Of a stretch of DNA of 64,000 nt, positions 54,157-64,000 are shown piece by piece. Every line of letters starts with the position of its first letter. The stretch's first letter is position 1. This DNA comes from Myxococcales bacterium. Lineage in GTDB: Bacteria; Myxococcota_A; Polyangia; Polyangiales; Ga0077539. The stretch covers positions 1 to 64,000 of the forward strand of contig JAAFIF010000024.1 of the NCBI GenBank assembly GCA_013298625.1, in the 5' to 3' direction. Both the position numbers and the translations under genes were made by a program. The notes below the pieces were generated by a model that made no database searches, was not told the DNA's origin, and saw nothing but the letters and a program-made list of their open reading frames with translations.

Positions 54157-55116
54157 ATGTCTTCGAAGCTTGTGCGCGCGTTGATGGTGGGATTCTCGGT
54201 CGCGTTCGTGGGCTGTGCCGAGCCCAACCTCGAGGACCTTCCTGCGGACGACAGCGCGGCCGCCGTCGACGAAGTGCAGAGCACGGCGTTTCAGCGCTTC
54301 GTCGGCGCGTGGGACGGCGTCGAAGGCAACCTTCGCGCGGTGGTCTTCACCGAGACGCGGCTGTCCACGAGCACGCGACGCTACTTCGCGGACCAGACCG
54401 TGCAGTGCCTGCGCGCGCCCTGCCCCGCGGTGCGCATCGACGGCGCGTTTCGCGCGACCTCACGGTACCTCTACATCACCGTCAACGGCGAGGCGAAGCG
54501 CTACTCGCACACGTTCAACGGCGACGAGCTCACCCTGCGCGACGGGCGCACCGTGGCGTATCGACTGCGCCGCGCGGCGAGCTACTGCGCGCAGGTCGCC
54601 GACTGCGGCGAGCAGCGGCTGATCACCCCGCGCTGCGTGGGTCGCATGACGTGCTCGAGCGACAACCGCTGCGTCTATCGCTGCAACACCACGCCCGGCG
54701 CGTGCACGACCAACAGCGACTGCGCTGCGGACTCGTTCTGCTCGGGCACGACCTGCGGCGGAGCCGGGACGTGCGCGCGTCGCCCCGAGGCGTGCACCGC
54801 GCTCTACCAGCCCGTGTGCGGCTGCGACGGACGCAACTACGGCAACGCGTGCGCCGCGGCCAACCACGGGATCCGCGTCGCCTCGAGCGGCGAGTGCGCG
54901 CCCGCGCCCCGCGCGTGCCGCACCAACGCCGAGTGCGGACCGGCGTCCATGTGCAGCGCCGCGACCTGCGGCGGCCCGGGGACTTGCCGACAGATCACTG
55001 TCCGCTGCTCGAGCGAGTCGATCCCCGTCTGCGGCTGCGACGGCACGACGTACAACAACGAGTGCATGGCGTTCACCGCCGGGCAGAACGTCGCGTATCA
55101 GGGCGCCTGCCGCTGA
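54157..55116 (+). CDS. Lipoprotein with two Kazal-type protease-inhibitor domains
   Basis: 319 residues. Lipobox VGC (Cys20) in a good lipoprotein signal; AGAGGAGTGAG just before the ATG. A beta-rich domain (~45-145) precedes Cys-rich modules and two Kazal-like units with the signature VCGCDGRNYGNAC and VCGCDGTTYNNEC, each preceded by a Cys-rich 'CTTNSDC'/'CRTNAEC' segment. Kazal domains block serine proteases by a reactive loop; the exposed P1 residues here cannot be assigned with certainty. In a predatory bacterium such an outer-membrane protein could protect against its own or foreign proteases. Confidence 0.85.
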   Translation: MSSKLVRALMVGFSVAFVGCAEPNLEDLPADDSAAAVDEVQSTAFQRFVGAWDGVEGNLRAVVFTETRLSTSTRRYFADQTVQCLRAPCPAVRIDGAFRATSRYLYITVNGEAKRYSHTFNGDELTLRDGRTVAYRLRRAASYCAQVADCGEQRLITPRCVGRMTCSSDNRCVYRCNTTPGACTTNSDCAADSFCSGTTCGGAGTCARRPEACTALYQPVCGCDGRNYGNACAAANHGIRVASSGECAPAPRACRTNAECGPASMCSAATCGGPGTCRQITVRCSSESIPVCGCDGTTYNNECMAFTAGQNVAYQGACR

Positions 55117-55178
55117 GCGACGGCCGCGTTCGAAGGGGGATTTCGCTCGCCGAGCCGTGCTAGGGTCCGCGCCCCGCG

Positions 55179-57284
55179 ATGGCCAGGACGCTTCTACTCG
55201 AGATCGGTTGCGAAGAACTTCCCACTTCGTTTGTGCGCGGCGCGCTCGCGCAGCTCCCTTCGCTCGCGCGTGAAGAGCTCGCGCGGCACCGCATCGCGCA
55301 CGGAGAGATCCGCGCGCTCGGCACGCCGCGACGCCTCACGCTCATCGTCGAGCAAGTCGACGAGGCGATCGCCTCGCAGACCGAAGCGCTGCTCGGCCCG
55401 CCCGAGAGCGCGGCGAAGGACAAGGACGGCAAGTGGACCAAGGCCGCCGAGGGCTTCGCCAAGAAGAACGGCCTCGCCATGGAGGCGCTCTCCATCGCCG
55501 ACACGGACAAGGGCCGCTACCTCCGCGCAGAGCGCACGCTCGCTGGCGGCGACGCGCGAGAGAAGCTCGGCGAGGTGCTCGCGACAGCGTGCGCCAAGGT
55601 CAGCTTCGAGAAGAGCATGCGTTGGGCGGACATCGAGTCCGCCTTCGGTCGCCCGGTGCAGTGGCTGCTCGCGCTGTTCGGCGCGGACGTGATCGACTTC
55701 GAGTTCGTCCGCGTGCGCGCTGGGCGAGCGACGTACGGGCACAGGTTTCTCGCGCCCGAGCGCTTCGAGCTCACAAGCGCCGATGAATACGTGGGCGCGC
55801 TGCGCGACAAGAAGGTGCTGGTCGACCCCAAAGAGCGGCTCGACGTGCAGCGCGAAGCGCTGGTCGCGGCGGCGAAGGACAACGGCGGGACGCTGGTCGA
55901 CAACGCGTTTCTCGACGAAGAAGTGCTCGGCCTGGTCGAGTGGCCCTACGTCGTGGTGGGCCGCTTCGAAGAGGCGTTTCTCTCGCTGCCCGACGAGCTC
56001 ATCGAGACCGTGATGAGCTTTCATCAGCGCTATTTCGCCGCGCGATCCGCGGACGGAAAGCTCCTCCCGCTCTTCATCACCACGGTCAACACCGCCCTCG
56101 ACCCCGACCGCATCCGCAAGGGCAACGAGCGCGTGATGCGCGCGCGACTCAACGACGCGCGGTTCTTCGTCGAGAAGGATCGCTCCGAGCCCCTCTCTGC
56201 GCGCGGCCCTCGCCTCGCGGGCATCGTCTACCACCAGAAGCTCGGGACGTACGCGGACAAGGTCCTGCGCGTCGAAGCGCTGAGCGCGGACTGCGCCAAG
56301 GTCTTCGGCGCCGAGGCGTCGCTCTGCACCGAGGCCGCGCGGCTCTGCAAGTGCGACCTGGTCGCGCTGACCGTTGGAGAGTTTCCGGAGCTCCAGGGGT
56401 ACGTGGGCCGCGACCTCGCGCGCAACGACGGCTTGGACGCCACGGTGTGCGAGGCGATCGCCGAGCACTATCTGCCGCGCGGCGCAGAGGACTCGGTGGC
56501 GCTCTCGAAGCTCGGCGCGGCGCTGGCCGTGGCCGACCGCGTCGACACGCTCGCGGGCTTCTTCGCGATCGGCCAGAAGCCCTCTGGCGGCGGCGATCCA
56601 TTCGGCCTTCGTCGCGCCGCGCTCGGCGTCCTGCGCACGCTCTTGCACCACGAGGCGCGCGTCTCGCTCACCGCGCTGATCAGCGCCGCGCTCGGGCACT
56701 ACTCGGGCGAGAAGTTCGCCGCGCTCGACCGCGCGCAAGTGCAGCGCGACCTCGTCTCGTTCTTGCGCGAGCGCCTCGAAGTGGCCCTCTCGCAGCGCTT
56801 CGGCGTCGACGTCGTGCGCGCGTGCCTCGAGACGCAAGGCGAAGACTGCGACCCGTTCGATGTCTTCGAGCGCGCCCAGGCGCTGCACAGCCTGCGGGGC
56901 AATCCGCAGCTCGGGCTCGCGGCCAAGTGCATCGAGCGCGCGACCAACATCTCGAAGGACGTGCTCACGAGCGAGAGCGCTTCGTCCCTGGTCGAGTGGC
57001 TGCGGACGCACTCGTTTGCGCTCGACGAAGAGCGCGCCCTGCAGCGAGTCGTGCTCGACGTCGAGTCACAAGTGGCGGGCGCGGTCGCGAATCGCGATTA
57101 CCGCGGGGCGGTGTCGGCGATCGCCGACGGGCTCACGGCGCCGCTCGACCAGTTCTTCACGAAGGTGTTCGTGATGGACGAAGACCTCGCGAAGCGCGAC
57201 GCGCGCCTGCGTTTGCTCAAGCTGGTGACGCTCACGAGCGGCTCGGTCTGCCGCTTCGACATGCTCACGGACAGCAAGCGCTGA
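55179..57284 (+). CDS. glyS: Glycyl-tRNA synthetase beta subunit
   Basis: 701 residues, usual length. Begins 'LLLEIGCEELPTSFVRGALA', the hallmark of the beta subunit, with 'GTPRRLTLIVEQ', 'MRWADIESAFGRPVQWLLAL', 'DELIETVMSFHQRYFAARSA' and the C-terminal anticodon-binding region ('LTAPLDQFFTKVFVMDEDLA'). The alpha subunit glyQ is not adjacent, although most genomes place glyQ directly before glyS; it must lie elsewhere. 60 bp after the Kazal gene. Confidence 0.96.
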   Translation: MARTLLLEIGCEELPTSFVRGALAQLPSLAREELARHRIAHGEIRALGTPRRLTLIVEQVDEAIASQTEALLGPPESAAKDKDGKWTKAAEGFAKKNGLAMEALSIADTDKGRYLRAERTLAGGDAREKLGEVLATACAKVSFEKSMRWADIESAFGRPVQWLLALFGADVIDFEFVRVRAGRATYGHRFLAPERFELTSADEYVGALRDKKVLVDPKERLDVQREALVAAAKDNGGTLVDNAFLDEEVLGLVEWPYVVVGRFEEAFLSLPDELIETVMSFHQRYFAARSADGKLLPLFITTVNTALDPDRIRKGNERVMRARLNDARFFVEKDRSEPLSARGPRLAGIVYHQKLGTYADKVLRVEALSADCAKVFGAEASLCTEAARLCKCDLVALTVGEFPELQGYVGRDLARNDGLDATVCEAIAEHYLPRGAEDSVALSKLGAALAVADRVDTLAGFFAIGQKPSGGGDPFGLRRAALGVLRTLLHHEARVSLTALISAALGHYSGEKFAALDRAQVQRDLVSFLRERLEVALSQRFGVDVVRACLETQGEDCDPFDVFERAQALHSLRGNPQLGLAAKCIERATNISKDVLTSESASSLVEWLRTHSFALDEERALQRVVLDVESQVAGAVANRDYRGAVSAIADGLTAPLDQFFTKVFVMDEDLAKRDARLRLLKLVTLTSGSVCRFDMLTDSKR

Positions 57285-57354
57285 GCAGGGGCTCGGATCG
57301 CGCGCCGAACGGTCACTGAGTGCTGTACCTTTGTCACGGACAGAGGTGCGCACG

Positions 57355-60054
<2,700 letters not shown>

Positions 60055-60058
60055 GCGC

Positions 60059-61747
60059 TCAGCGACGGCGACGCGAAGCCAACGCGAGCGCCGCGACGAG
60101 CGCCAACCACGTCGCAGCCGCGCGCCCCTGCGTCGATCCCGGCGCGCGGCACCCGCACGCACCCCCAGTGATCGCCGGTGGGCCGCCGCCATCGCGCGGC
60201 GCGCTCGCGTCTGCCCCACCGTCGACCGCCGCGTCCAGTGCTCCGCTGTCGGCCAACGATCCATCGCTGGGAGCAACGTCCATCGCGCTCGCATCGGGTG
60301 CGCTCGCGTCGGGGGCGCTCGCGTCGGGGGCGCTCGCATCGGGGGCGCTCGCATCGGGGGCGCTCGCATCGGGGGCGCTCGCGTCGGGGGCGCTTGCGTC
60401 GGGTGCGCTCGCGTCAGGTCCACCCGCGTCGGGCGGCACCACGCAAACCGATTCTGGCGCAAAGGCACAGGCGCCCATGTCGCAACGTCCTGGCCTTCCT
60501 GCGGGATCCACGCACTCGCTCGAGTCGCTGCACACGAAGCGTCGAACGTGGATCTCGTTGGCAGCGCCTACTGGGCCGAGCGCGTACACCAGCGCGCCGT
60601 TGCCTGCGGTGGCGCACTGGCCCGTCGACGCAGCGACGCGCGTCGACGATCGCGGGACGACACCCGTGTTGCGGACCGTGATGCTCGGGCTCGCCGATCC
60701 GAGCGTTGTCGAGCCGTGCCCGATCGCAGCGGCATCGAGGCCCGCTGTGGTCAACGACGTACGGCCGACGAGCAAGGTGCTCGTTCCAACAACCGCGGCG
60801 TCTTCGATCAAGAAGTACGGGTCGCCCACAATGGAGAGCGCTCCGCCTAGCGCTCCGGCGATGGCGCTCCACTGCGAGCGCACAGCAAAACGCACCGTCC
60901 CCGGCTGCGACCAAAACGCGGCCACGCGCGTGTCCAGAAGGCGCACCGCGGCCACGCCGGGCGCCACTGGTTCGCCGCCCATGCCGAGGGGCGCGAGTCC
61001 GCCCATCGGAGCAAACGAGGCCATCACGTGCGGCGCAGCGTCGAGCATCGAATTGGTGGCGAACACCGTCGCGCTTTGCCCCGCCGTGCCCGCGACCGCA
61101 GCGACCGCGATGGGCTGGTCGACGCGCATGCCCAACATCGGAGCGACGCCTGCGTTCGTGATCGCGAAGTACGAATACACCCTCGGAGAGCCCGCGACGA
61201 TCTCGAGCGTCGAGGCAACACATGGGGGAAACGCCGCCGCGCTGCAGTCGAACGAGAGCTGCGCGACGAGGCCTTGGGCGTTTTGCGGCCCCATCGTCAT
61301 CTGGCGGCCGAGGTTGCGATCGAACGCAGCCGTCGACAGCTGGTTTACGGAACCGCTGCGGTTGGCGATCAAGACCACGACCTGCCCACCGACGGCGCTG
61401 ATGCGAACGAGCGGCGCCACGCGCACCTCGACCGCAGACATCGACGCGACGTCCATGTGAATCGTCGAGGCGACGCTCAGTCCGTCGTAACGCGCGATCC
61501 GCACCGTGTGCGTACCAGCGCCCATGCACGGGCCGGCGACGTACGCCACGTAGTAGAAGTTGTCCGCGGCGACGATGTCAGGGCTGCGATAGCAGACCGA
61601 CGCGGCGGGCGGCACCAGCACCTCGCTCGAGGGTCGCAGCGTGATGGCCTGCGCTGAGCGCGGCTGAGCCAGCGCGAGCGCGAAGAACGAGGCCGCCGCC
61701 GCGAGCGCGGGCCCACGACGAACAGAGCACGAAGAATAAGAAGTCAT
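60059..61747 (-). CDS. Secreted protein with PDASA repeats and MYXO-CTERM-like tail
   Basis: 562 residues; the ATG at 61747 is used, a TTG two codons earlier is possible. Signal peptide (PALAAAASFFALALAQ, near AQA), a beta-rich domain of about 400 residues with 'PDIVAADNFYYVAYVAGPCM' and later 'GPVGAANEIHVRRF', a short Cys-rich stretch (VCSDSSECVDPAGRPGRC), nine Pro-Asp-Ala-Ser-Ala units, an Asp/Ala/Gly linker, then Cys-Gly-Cys, a hydrophobic helix (TWLALVAALALA) and a final Arg cluster. The tail is the MYXO-CTERM sorting layout, so surface exposure is likely. The N-terminal domain may be a propeller. Function unknown. Confidence 0.82.
   Translation of the reverse strand: MTSYSSCSVRRGPALAAAASFFALALAQPRSAQAITLRPSSEVLVPPAASVCYRSPDIVAADNFYYVAYVAGPCMGAGTHTVRIARYDGLSVASTIHMDVASMSAVEVRVAPLVRISAVGGQVVVLIANRSGSVNQLSTAAFDRNLGRQMTMGPQNAQGLVAQLSFDCSAAAFPPCVASTLEIVAGSPRVYSYFAITNAGVAPMLGMRVDQPIAVAAVAGTAGQSATVFATNSMLDAAPHVMASFAPMGGLAPLGMGGEPVAPGVAAVRLLDTRVAAFWSQPGTVRFAVRSQWSAIAGALGGALSIVGDPYFLIEDAAVVGTSTLLVGRTSLTTAGLDAAAIGHGSTTLGSASPSITVRNTGVVPRSSTRVAASTGQCATAGNGALVYALGPVGAANEIHVRRFVCSDSSECVDPAGRPGRCDMGACAFAPESVCVVPPDAGGPDASAPDASAPDASAPDASAPDASAPDASAPDASAPDASAPDASAMDVAPSDGSLADSGALDAAVDGGADASAPRDGGGPPAITGGACGCRAPGSTQGRAAATWLALVAALALASRRRR
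60285..60419. repeat. 15-bp tandem repeat, nine copies
   Basis: GCGCTCGCATCGGGG-type units repeat nine times in phase, differing mainly at one or two wobble bases. They encode Pro-Asp-Ala-Ser-Ala on the minus strand, forming the spacer between the folded domain and the sorting tail of the secreted protein at 60059-61747. Confidence 0.92.
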
Positions 61748-61891
61748 TGGCAAATGCTACCGTGTTCGGCGAGCGCGACGCGGGAGCGCGGACGATTGTC
61801 GCTGGCGACGATCGCCACATTCGCCTGTGATTTCACTGGGCACTTCGCGCACGGAATCGCGGCCCAACTCGCGTACGTTGTGTGTCCTTTG

Positions 61892-62932
61892 ATGAGACTC
61901 ACGCATCGGCTCGCGGCGACGCTGCTCTCGTTGTCGCTCACGCAGTGCAAATCCGAACGGCCCGCGCTCGCGCCAGAGCCAGCACAGGACGCGACCTCGC
62001 TCATCCACGCGGTGGACGCGAGCGGCGACGCGGACGCGGCTGCGCCCTCGCTGATCGTCGAGTTGCCCGCGGCGCTCGCGCTCGAGCCCGAGCTGCCGAT
62101 CGAGTGCAGTCGCCCGCGCACCGCTGCGCTGCCGGAGGTGCCGATCGAGCTGCGCCCCGCGGTCGAGCGACACCGACGCACGGTCCGTCGCGCGGCGAGC
62201 TGCTTCGAGTCATTTTTTCGTACGACCGTGCGCACGCCCAACCAGTGCGAGCGGTGGTTTCGCTCGCTGGATGCCGGCGGCGACGCAGCGATGCACGCGA
62301 TCGGGATCGAGCTCGCAGCGGGCAGCGCGGACAGCGCGTGTCAGTCGCGGTTCATCTCGGCGTCGGTGAATCGACTCGCGCGTTCGCTCGCGAAATCACC
62401 GCGCCCCGAGGCGATGCTGTACCTCGTGCGCGCCGTCGCGATGACCGTCGAGATGCCGCAGGACCACTCGGAAGCTGCATCGTGGCAGGCGTACGAGGGG
62501 CTGTTGCAGATCGCGGGCGGAGAGGTGCAGCCGATCGTTCCGCCGCTGGGATCGACGTACAGCGGGTTCTACGCAAACTGGGCGGACGCTCATGAGCTTT
62601 CGTTCGAAACCTGGAACGCAGTGCTCAGCCACTGGATGCGCTGGTATTTCGACCACCGAAGCGAGACGCCCGCGCAGTGGCAGGCGGCCAATCTGCCTCG
62701 CACGCGCGCAGAGCTGCGCGGCCCTTCTCCCTATCGAGCGCTCGCCGCCGCCATCGTGCTCTACGAGCGCGAGACCGAACGTCCCGAGGTCGAGCGCTTC
62801 GTGAGAGAGCAGCTGACCGGGCACGAACGAGACGACGAGCCCCCGCCGCTCTATCGTCCGCTGGACCTGTTCGCGAGCCAGCGCGCGCTCGAGGGCGGCA
62901 GCGCTTCGCAGGCGTTTCGCTGGCGCGAGTGA
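61892..62932 (+). CDS. Lipoprotein of unknown function
   Basis: 346 residues. The ATG at 61892 begins a lipoprotein signal (LAATLLSLSLTQC, Cys17). After an Asp/Ala linker the protein is mostly helical and aromatic in its second half ('AMLYLVRAVAMTVEMPQDHS', 'YSGFYANWADAHELSFETWN', 'AVLSHWMRWYFDHRSETPAQ'), with four cysteines in the middle ('IECSRPR', 'ASCFESFF', 'NQCERWF', 'DSACQSRF') that could form two disulphides. No family recognised. Convergent with sucD, 3 bp apart. Confidence 0.72.
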   Translation: MRLTHRLAATLLSLSLTQCKSERPALAPEPAQDATSLIHAVDASGDADAAAPSLIVELPAALALEPELPIECSRPRTAALPEVPIELRPAVERHRRTVRRAASCFESFFRTTVRTPNQCERWFRSLDAGGDAAMHAIGIELAAGSADSACQSRFISASVNRLARSLAKSPRPEAMLYLVRAVAMTVEMPQDHSEAASWQAYEGLLQIAGGEVQPIVPPLGSTYSGFYANWADAHELSFETWNAVLSHWMRWYFDHRSETPAQWQAANLPRTRAELRGPSPYRALAAAIVLYERETERPEVERFVREQLTGHERDDEPPPLYRPLDLFASQRALEGGSASQAFRWRE

Positions 62933-62935
62933 CGC

Positions 62936-63838
62936 TCAGGCCTTGAGCATGCCGCGCTCGGCGAGCAGCGCCTTGAGCGTCTCGCCCATTTGCGCAGGCG
63001 ACGGAGCGATGCGGACGCCGGCGGCCTCGAGGGCGTCGATCTTGTCCTGCGCCGTCCCCTTGCCGCCGGAGATCACGGCGCCAGCGTGGCCCATGCGCTT
63101 GCCCGGCGGCGCGGTGCGGCCCGCGATGAAGCCCACGACGGGCTTTTTCACGTGCTTCTGGATGTACTCCGCGGCCTTCTCTTCAGCGGCTCCGCCGATT
63201 TCGCCGATCATGATGATCGACTCGGTCTGCGGGTCGGCGTTGAAGAGCTCGAGCGCTTGGACGAAGTCCATTCCGTTGACGGGGTCGCCGCCGATGCCGA
63301 CGCACGAGCTCTGCCCGAGGCCGACGGCGGTGGTCTGGCCGACGGCTTCGTACGTGAGCGTGCCCGAGCGCGAGACGATGCCCACGCTGCCCGGCTGGTG
63401 GATGTGCCCCGGCATGATGCCGATCTTGCACTCGCCCGGCGTGATCACGCCGGGGCAGTTCGGTCCGACGAGAAACAAGTCCTTGCCGAGCCGGTGCTCG
63501 AGCGCGCGACGCGCCTTGAGCATGTCGATGACGGGGATGCCTTCGGTGATGCAAATCACCAGGCGAACGCCCGCGTCAGCGGCCTCGAGGATCGCGTCGG
63601 CCGCGCCCGGAGGCGGGACGAAGATCACGCTCGCGTCCGCGCCGGTCTCGCGCACCGCGTCTTGCACGGTGTTGAAGACAGGAACGGTTCCGTCGAACTT
63701 CTCTCCGCCGCGACCGGGCGTGACGCCCGCGACGACCTTGGTGCCGTATTCGAGGCACTTCTTCGCGTGAAATGCGCCCGCGCTGCCGGTGATTCCCTGC
63801 ACCAACACGCGCGTGTCCTTGTTGACGAGAATGGCCAT
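62936..63838 (-). CDS. sucD: Succinyl-CoA synthetase (ligase) alpha subunit
   Basis: 300 residues. Citric-acid-cycle step succinyl-CoA to succinate with NTP formation. '[20 protein letters not shown]' (CoA-binding Rossmann), '[20 protein letters not shown]', '[17 protein letters not shown]', '[15 protein letters not shown]' and the phospho-His loop '[18 protein letters not shown]'. Length and sites normal. 42 bp after sucC. Confidence 0.97.
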   Translation of the reverse strand: MAILVNKDTRVLVQGITGSAGAFHAKKCLEYGTKVVAGVTPGRGGEKFDGTVPVFNTVQDAVRETGADASVIFVPPPGAADAILEAADAGVRLVICITEGIPVIDMLKARRALEHRLGKDLFLVGPNCPGVITPGECKIGIMPGHIHQPGSVGIVSRSGTLTYEAVGQTTAVGLGQSSCVGIGGDPVNGMDFVQALELFNADPQTESIIMIGEIGGAAEEKAAEYIQKHVKKPVVGFIAGRTAPPGKRMGHAGAVISGGKGTAQDKIDALEAAGVRIAPSPAQMGETLKALLAERGMLKA

Positions 63839-63880
63839 GGTGTCTGTCCGTCCTTCGTTGGTTCGTGTGTGGTGGTGAGC

Positions 63881-64000
63881 TCAGGGCGCCTTGCTCACGA
63901 GCTCGCAGATCTTCTGCGCGCCCTCGAGCATCGTCGCCGCCGGAGTGATGTTGAGGCCCGACTCCGCGAGCAGCTTGCGGCCGAGCTCGACGTTGGTGCC
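63881..64000 (-). CDS. sucC: Succinyl-CoA synthetase beta subunit, C-terminal fragment
   Basis: Partial: only the last 39 codons and the stop lie in the window. The translated end ([20 protein letters not shown], then '[19 protein letters not shown]') matches the C-terminus of SucC, and its position directly upstream of sucD is the standard order. The rest lies beyond the right edge. Confidence 0.88.
   Translation of the reverse strand, partial: GTNVELGRKLLAESGLNITPAATMLEGAQKICELVSKAP

Noticed and set aside
60285..60419. Short regular repeats that could suggest an origin or iterons
   Set aside because: They are in-frame 15-bp codon repeats inside a secreted-protein gene, with no replication gene nearby.

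Overview
This is a GC-rich, gene-dense window that most resembles a chromosome segment of a myxobacterium (Myxococcota, closest in flavour to the Haliangium/Sandaracinus/Polyangia side). The evidence is indirect: two secreted proteins end in MYXO-CTERM-like tails (Cys-containing motif, hydrophobic helix, Arg cluster); there are many lipoproteins with 'DAG..DA' linkers and eight-cysteine Stig1-like repeats; there is a Hanks-type Ser/Thr kinase with a long extracytoplasmic tail; and the microcompartment shell genes look very like the Haliangium ochraceum set as I remember it. No rRNA, tRNA, CRISPR array, prophage or insertion sequence was seen.

Layout. 1-536: non-coding repeat mosaic with a large inverted repeat. 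537-5700: a putative His/Cys-dyad protein, a WD40-like protein, a LolA-like periplasmic protein with a siderophore-interacting flavoprotein, and two secreted or lipoproteins. 5722-9495 (minus): a compact bacterial microcompartment operon with two trimeric shell proteins, one hexamer, one pentamer vertex protein, a CoA-acylating aldehyde dehydrogenase, and a 116-residue LysR-type regulator that is only a DNA-binding domain. A T-N11-A palindrome lies just upstream. This is the most interesting system in the window. 9588-13217: methionine aminopeptidase and secreted or membrane proteins. 13458-17727: a MarR-controlled acyl-CoA cluster (BKACE, enoyl-CoA hydratase, biotin-dependent carboxyltransferase). 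17870-23513 (minus): recJ and the secF-secD-yajC translocase genes.

23705-27433: lipoprotein, Ser/Thr kinase and a TPR-like membrane protein, ended by a strong terminator. 27562-31422 (minus): a 1286-residue lipoprotein with about fifteen 43-residue eight-cysteine repeats and a C-terminal propeller-like region. 31619-36265: PhaC-like synthase, an M16 peptidase pair (active plus inactive) and a glycerophosphodiesterase. 36338-40296: holB-metG-tatD housekeeping operon. 40303-43398 (minus): guaB-pyrC nucleotide operon with a small trailing ORF. 43672-47972: Cys-rich lipoprotein, PhaR-like DNA-binding protein, small lipoprotein, FG-GAP lipoprotein.

48109-50195 (minus): an AAA+ ATPase followed by a Uma2-type nuclease-fold protein. 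50305-51175: a cysteine-free glutaredoxin-fold protein and nucleoside diphosphate kinase. 51250-53939 (minus): an unusual two-gene operon of a membrane-anchored pseudokinase (with GYF_2-like and AgmX/TonB-like regions) and a type III secretion inner-ring lipoprotein (SctJ family), with no other secretion genes nearby. 54157-62932: Kazal-domain lipoprotein, glyS, pyruvate phosphate dikinase, a MYXO-CTERM-like protein with Pro-Asp-Ala-Ser-Ala repeats, and a lipoprotein. 62936-64000 (minus): sucD and the C-terminal end of sucC, cut by the window edge.
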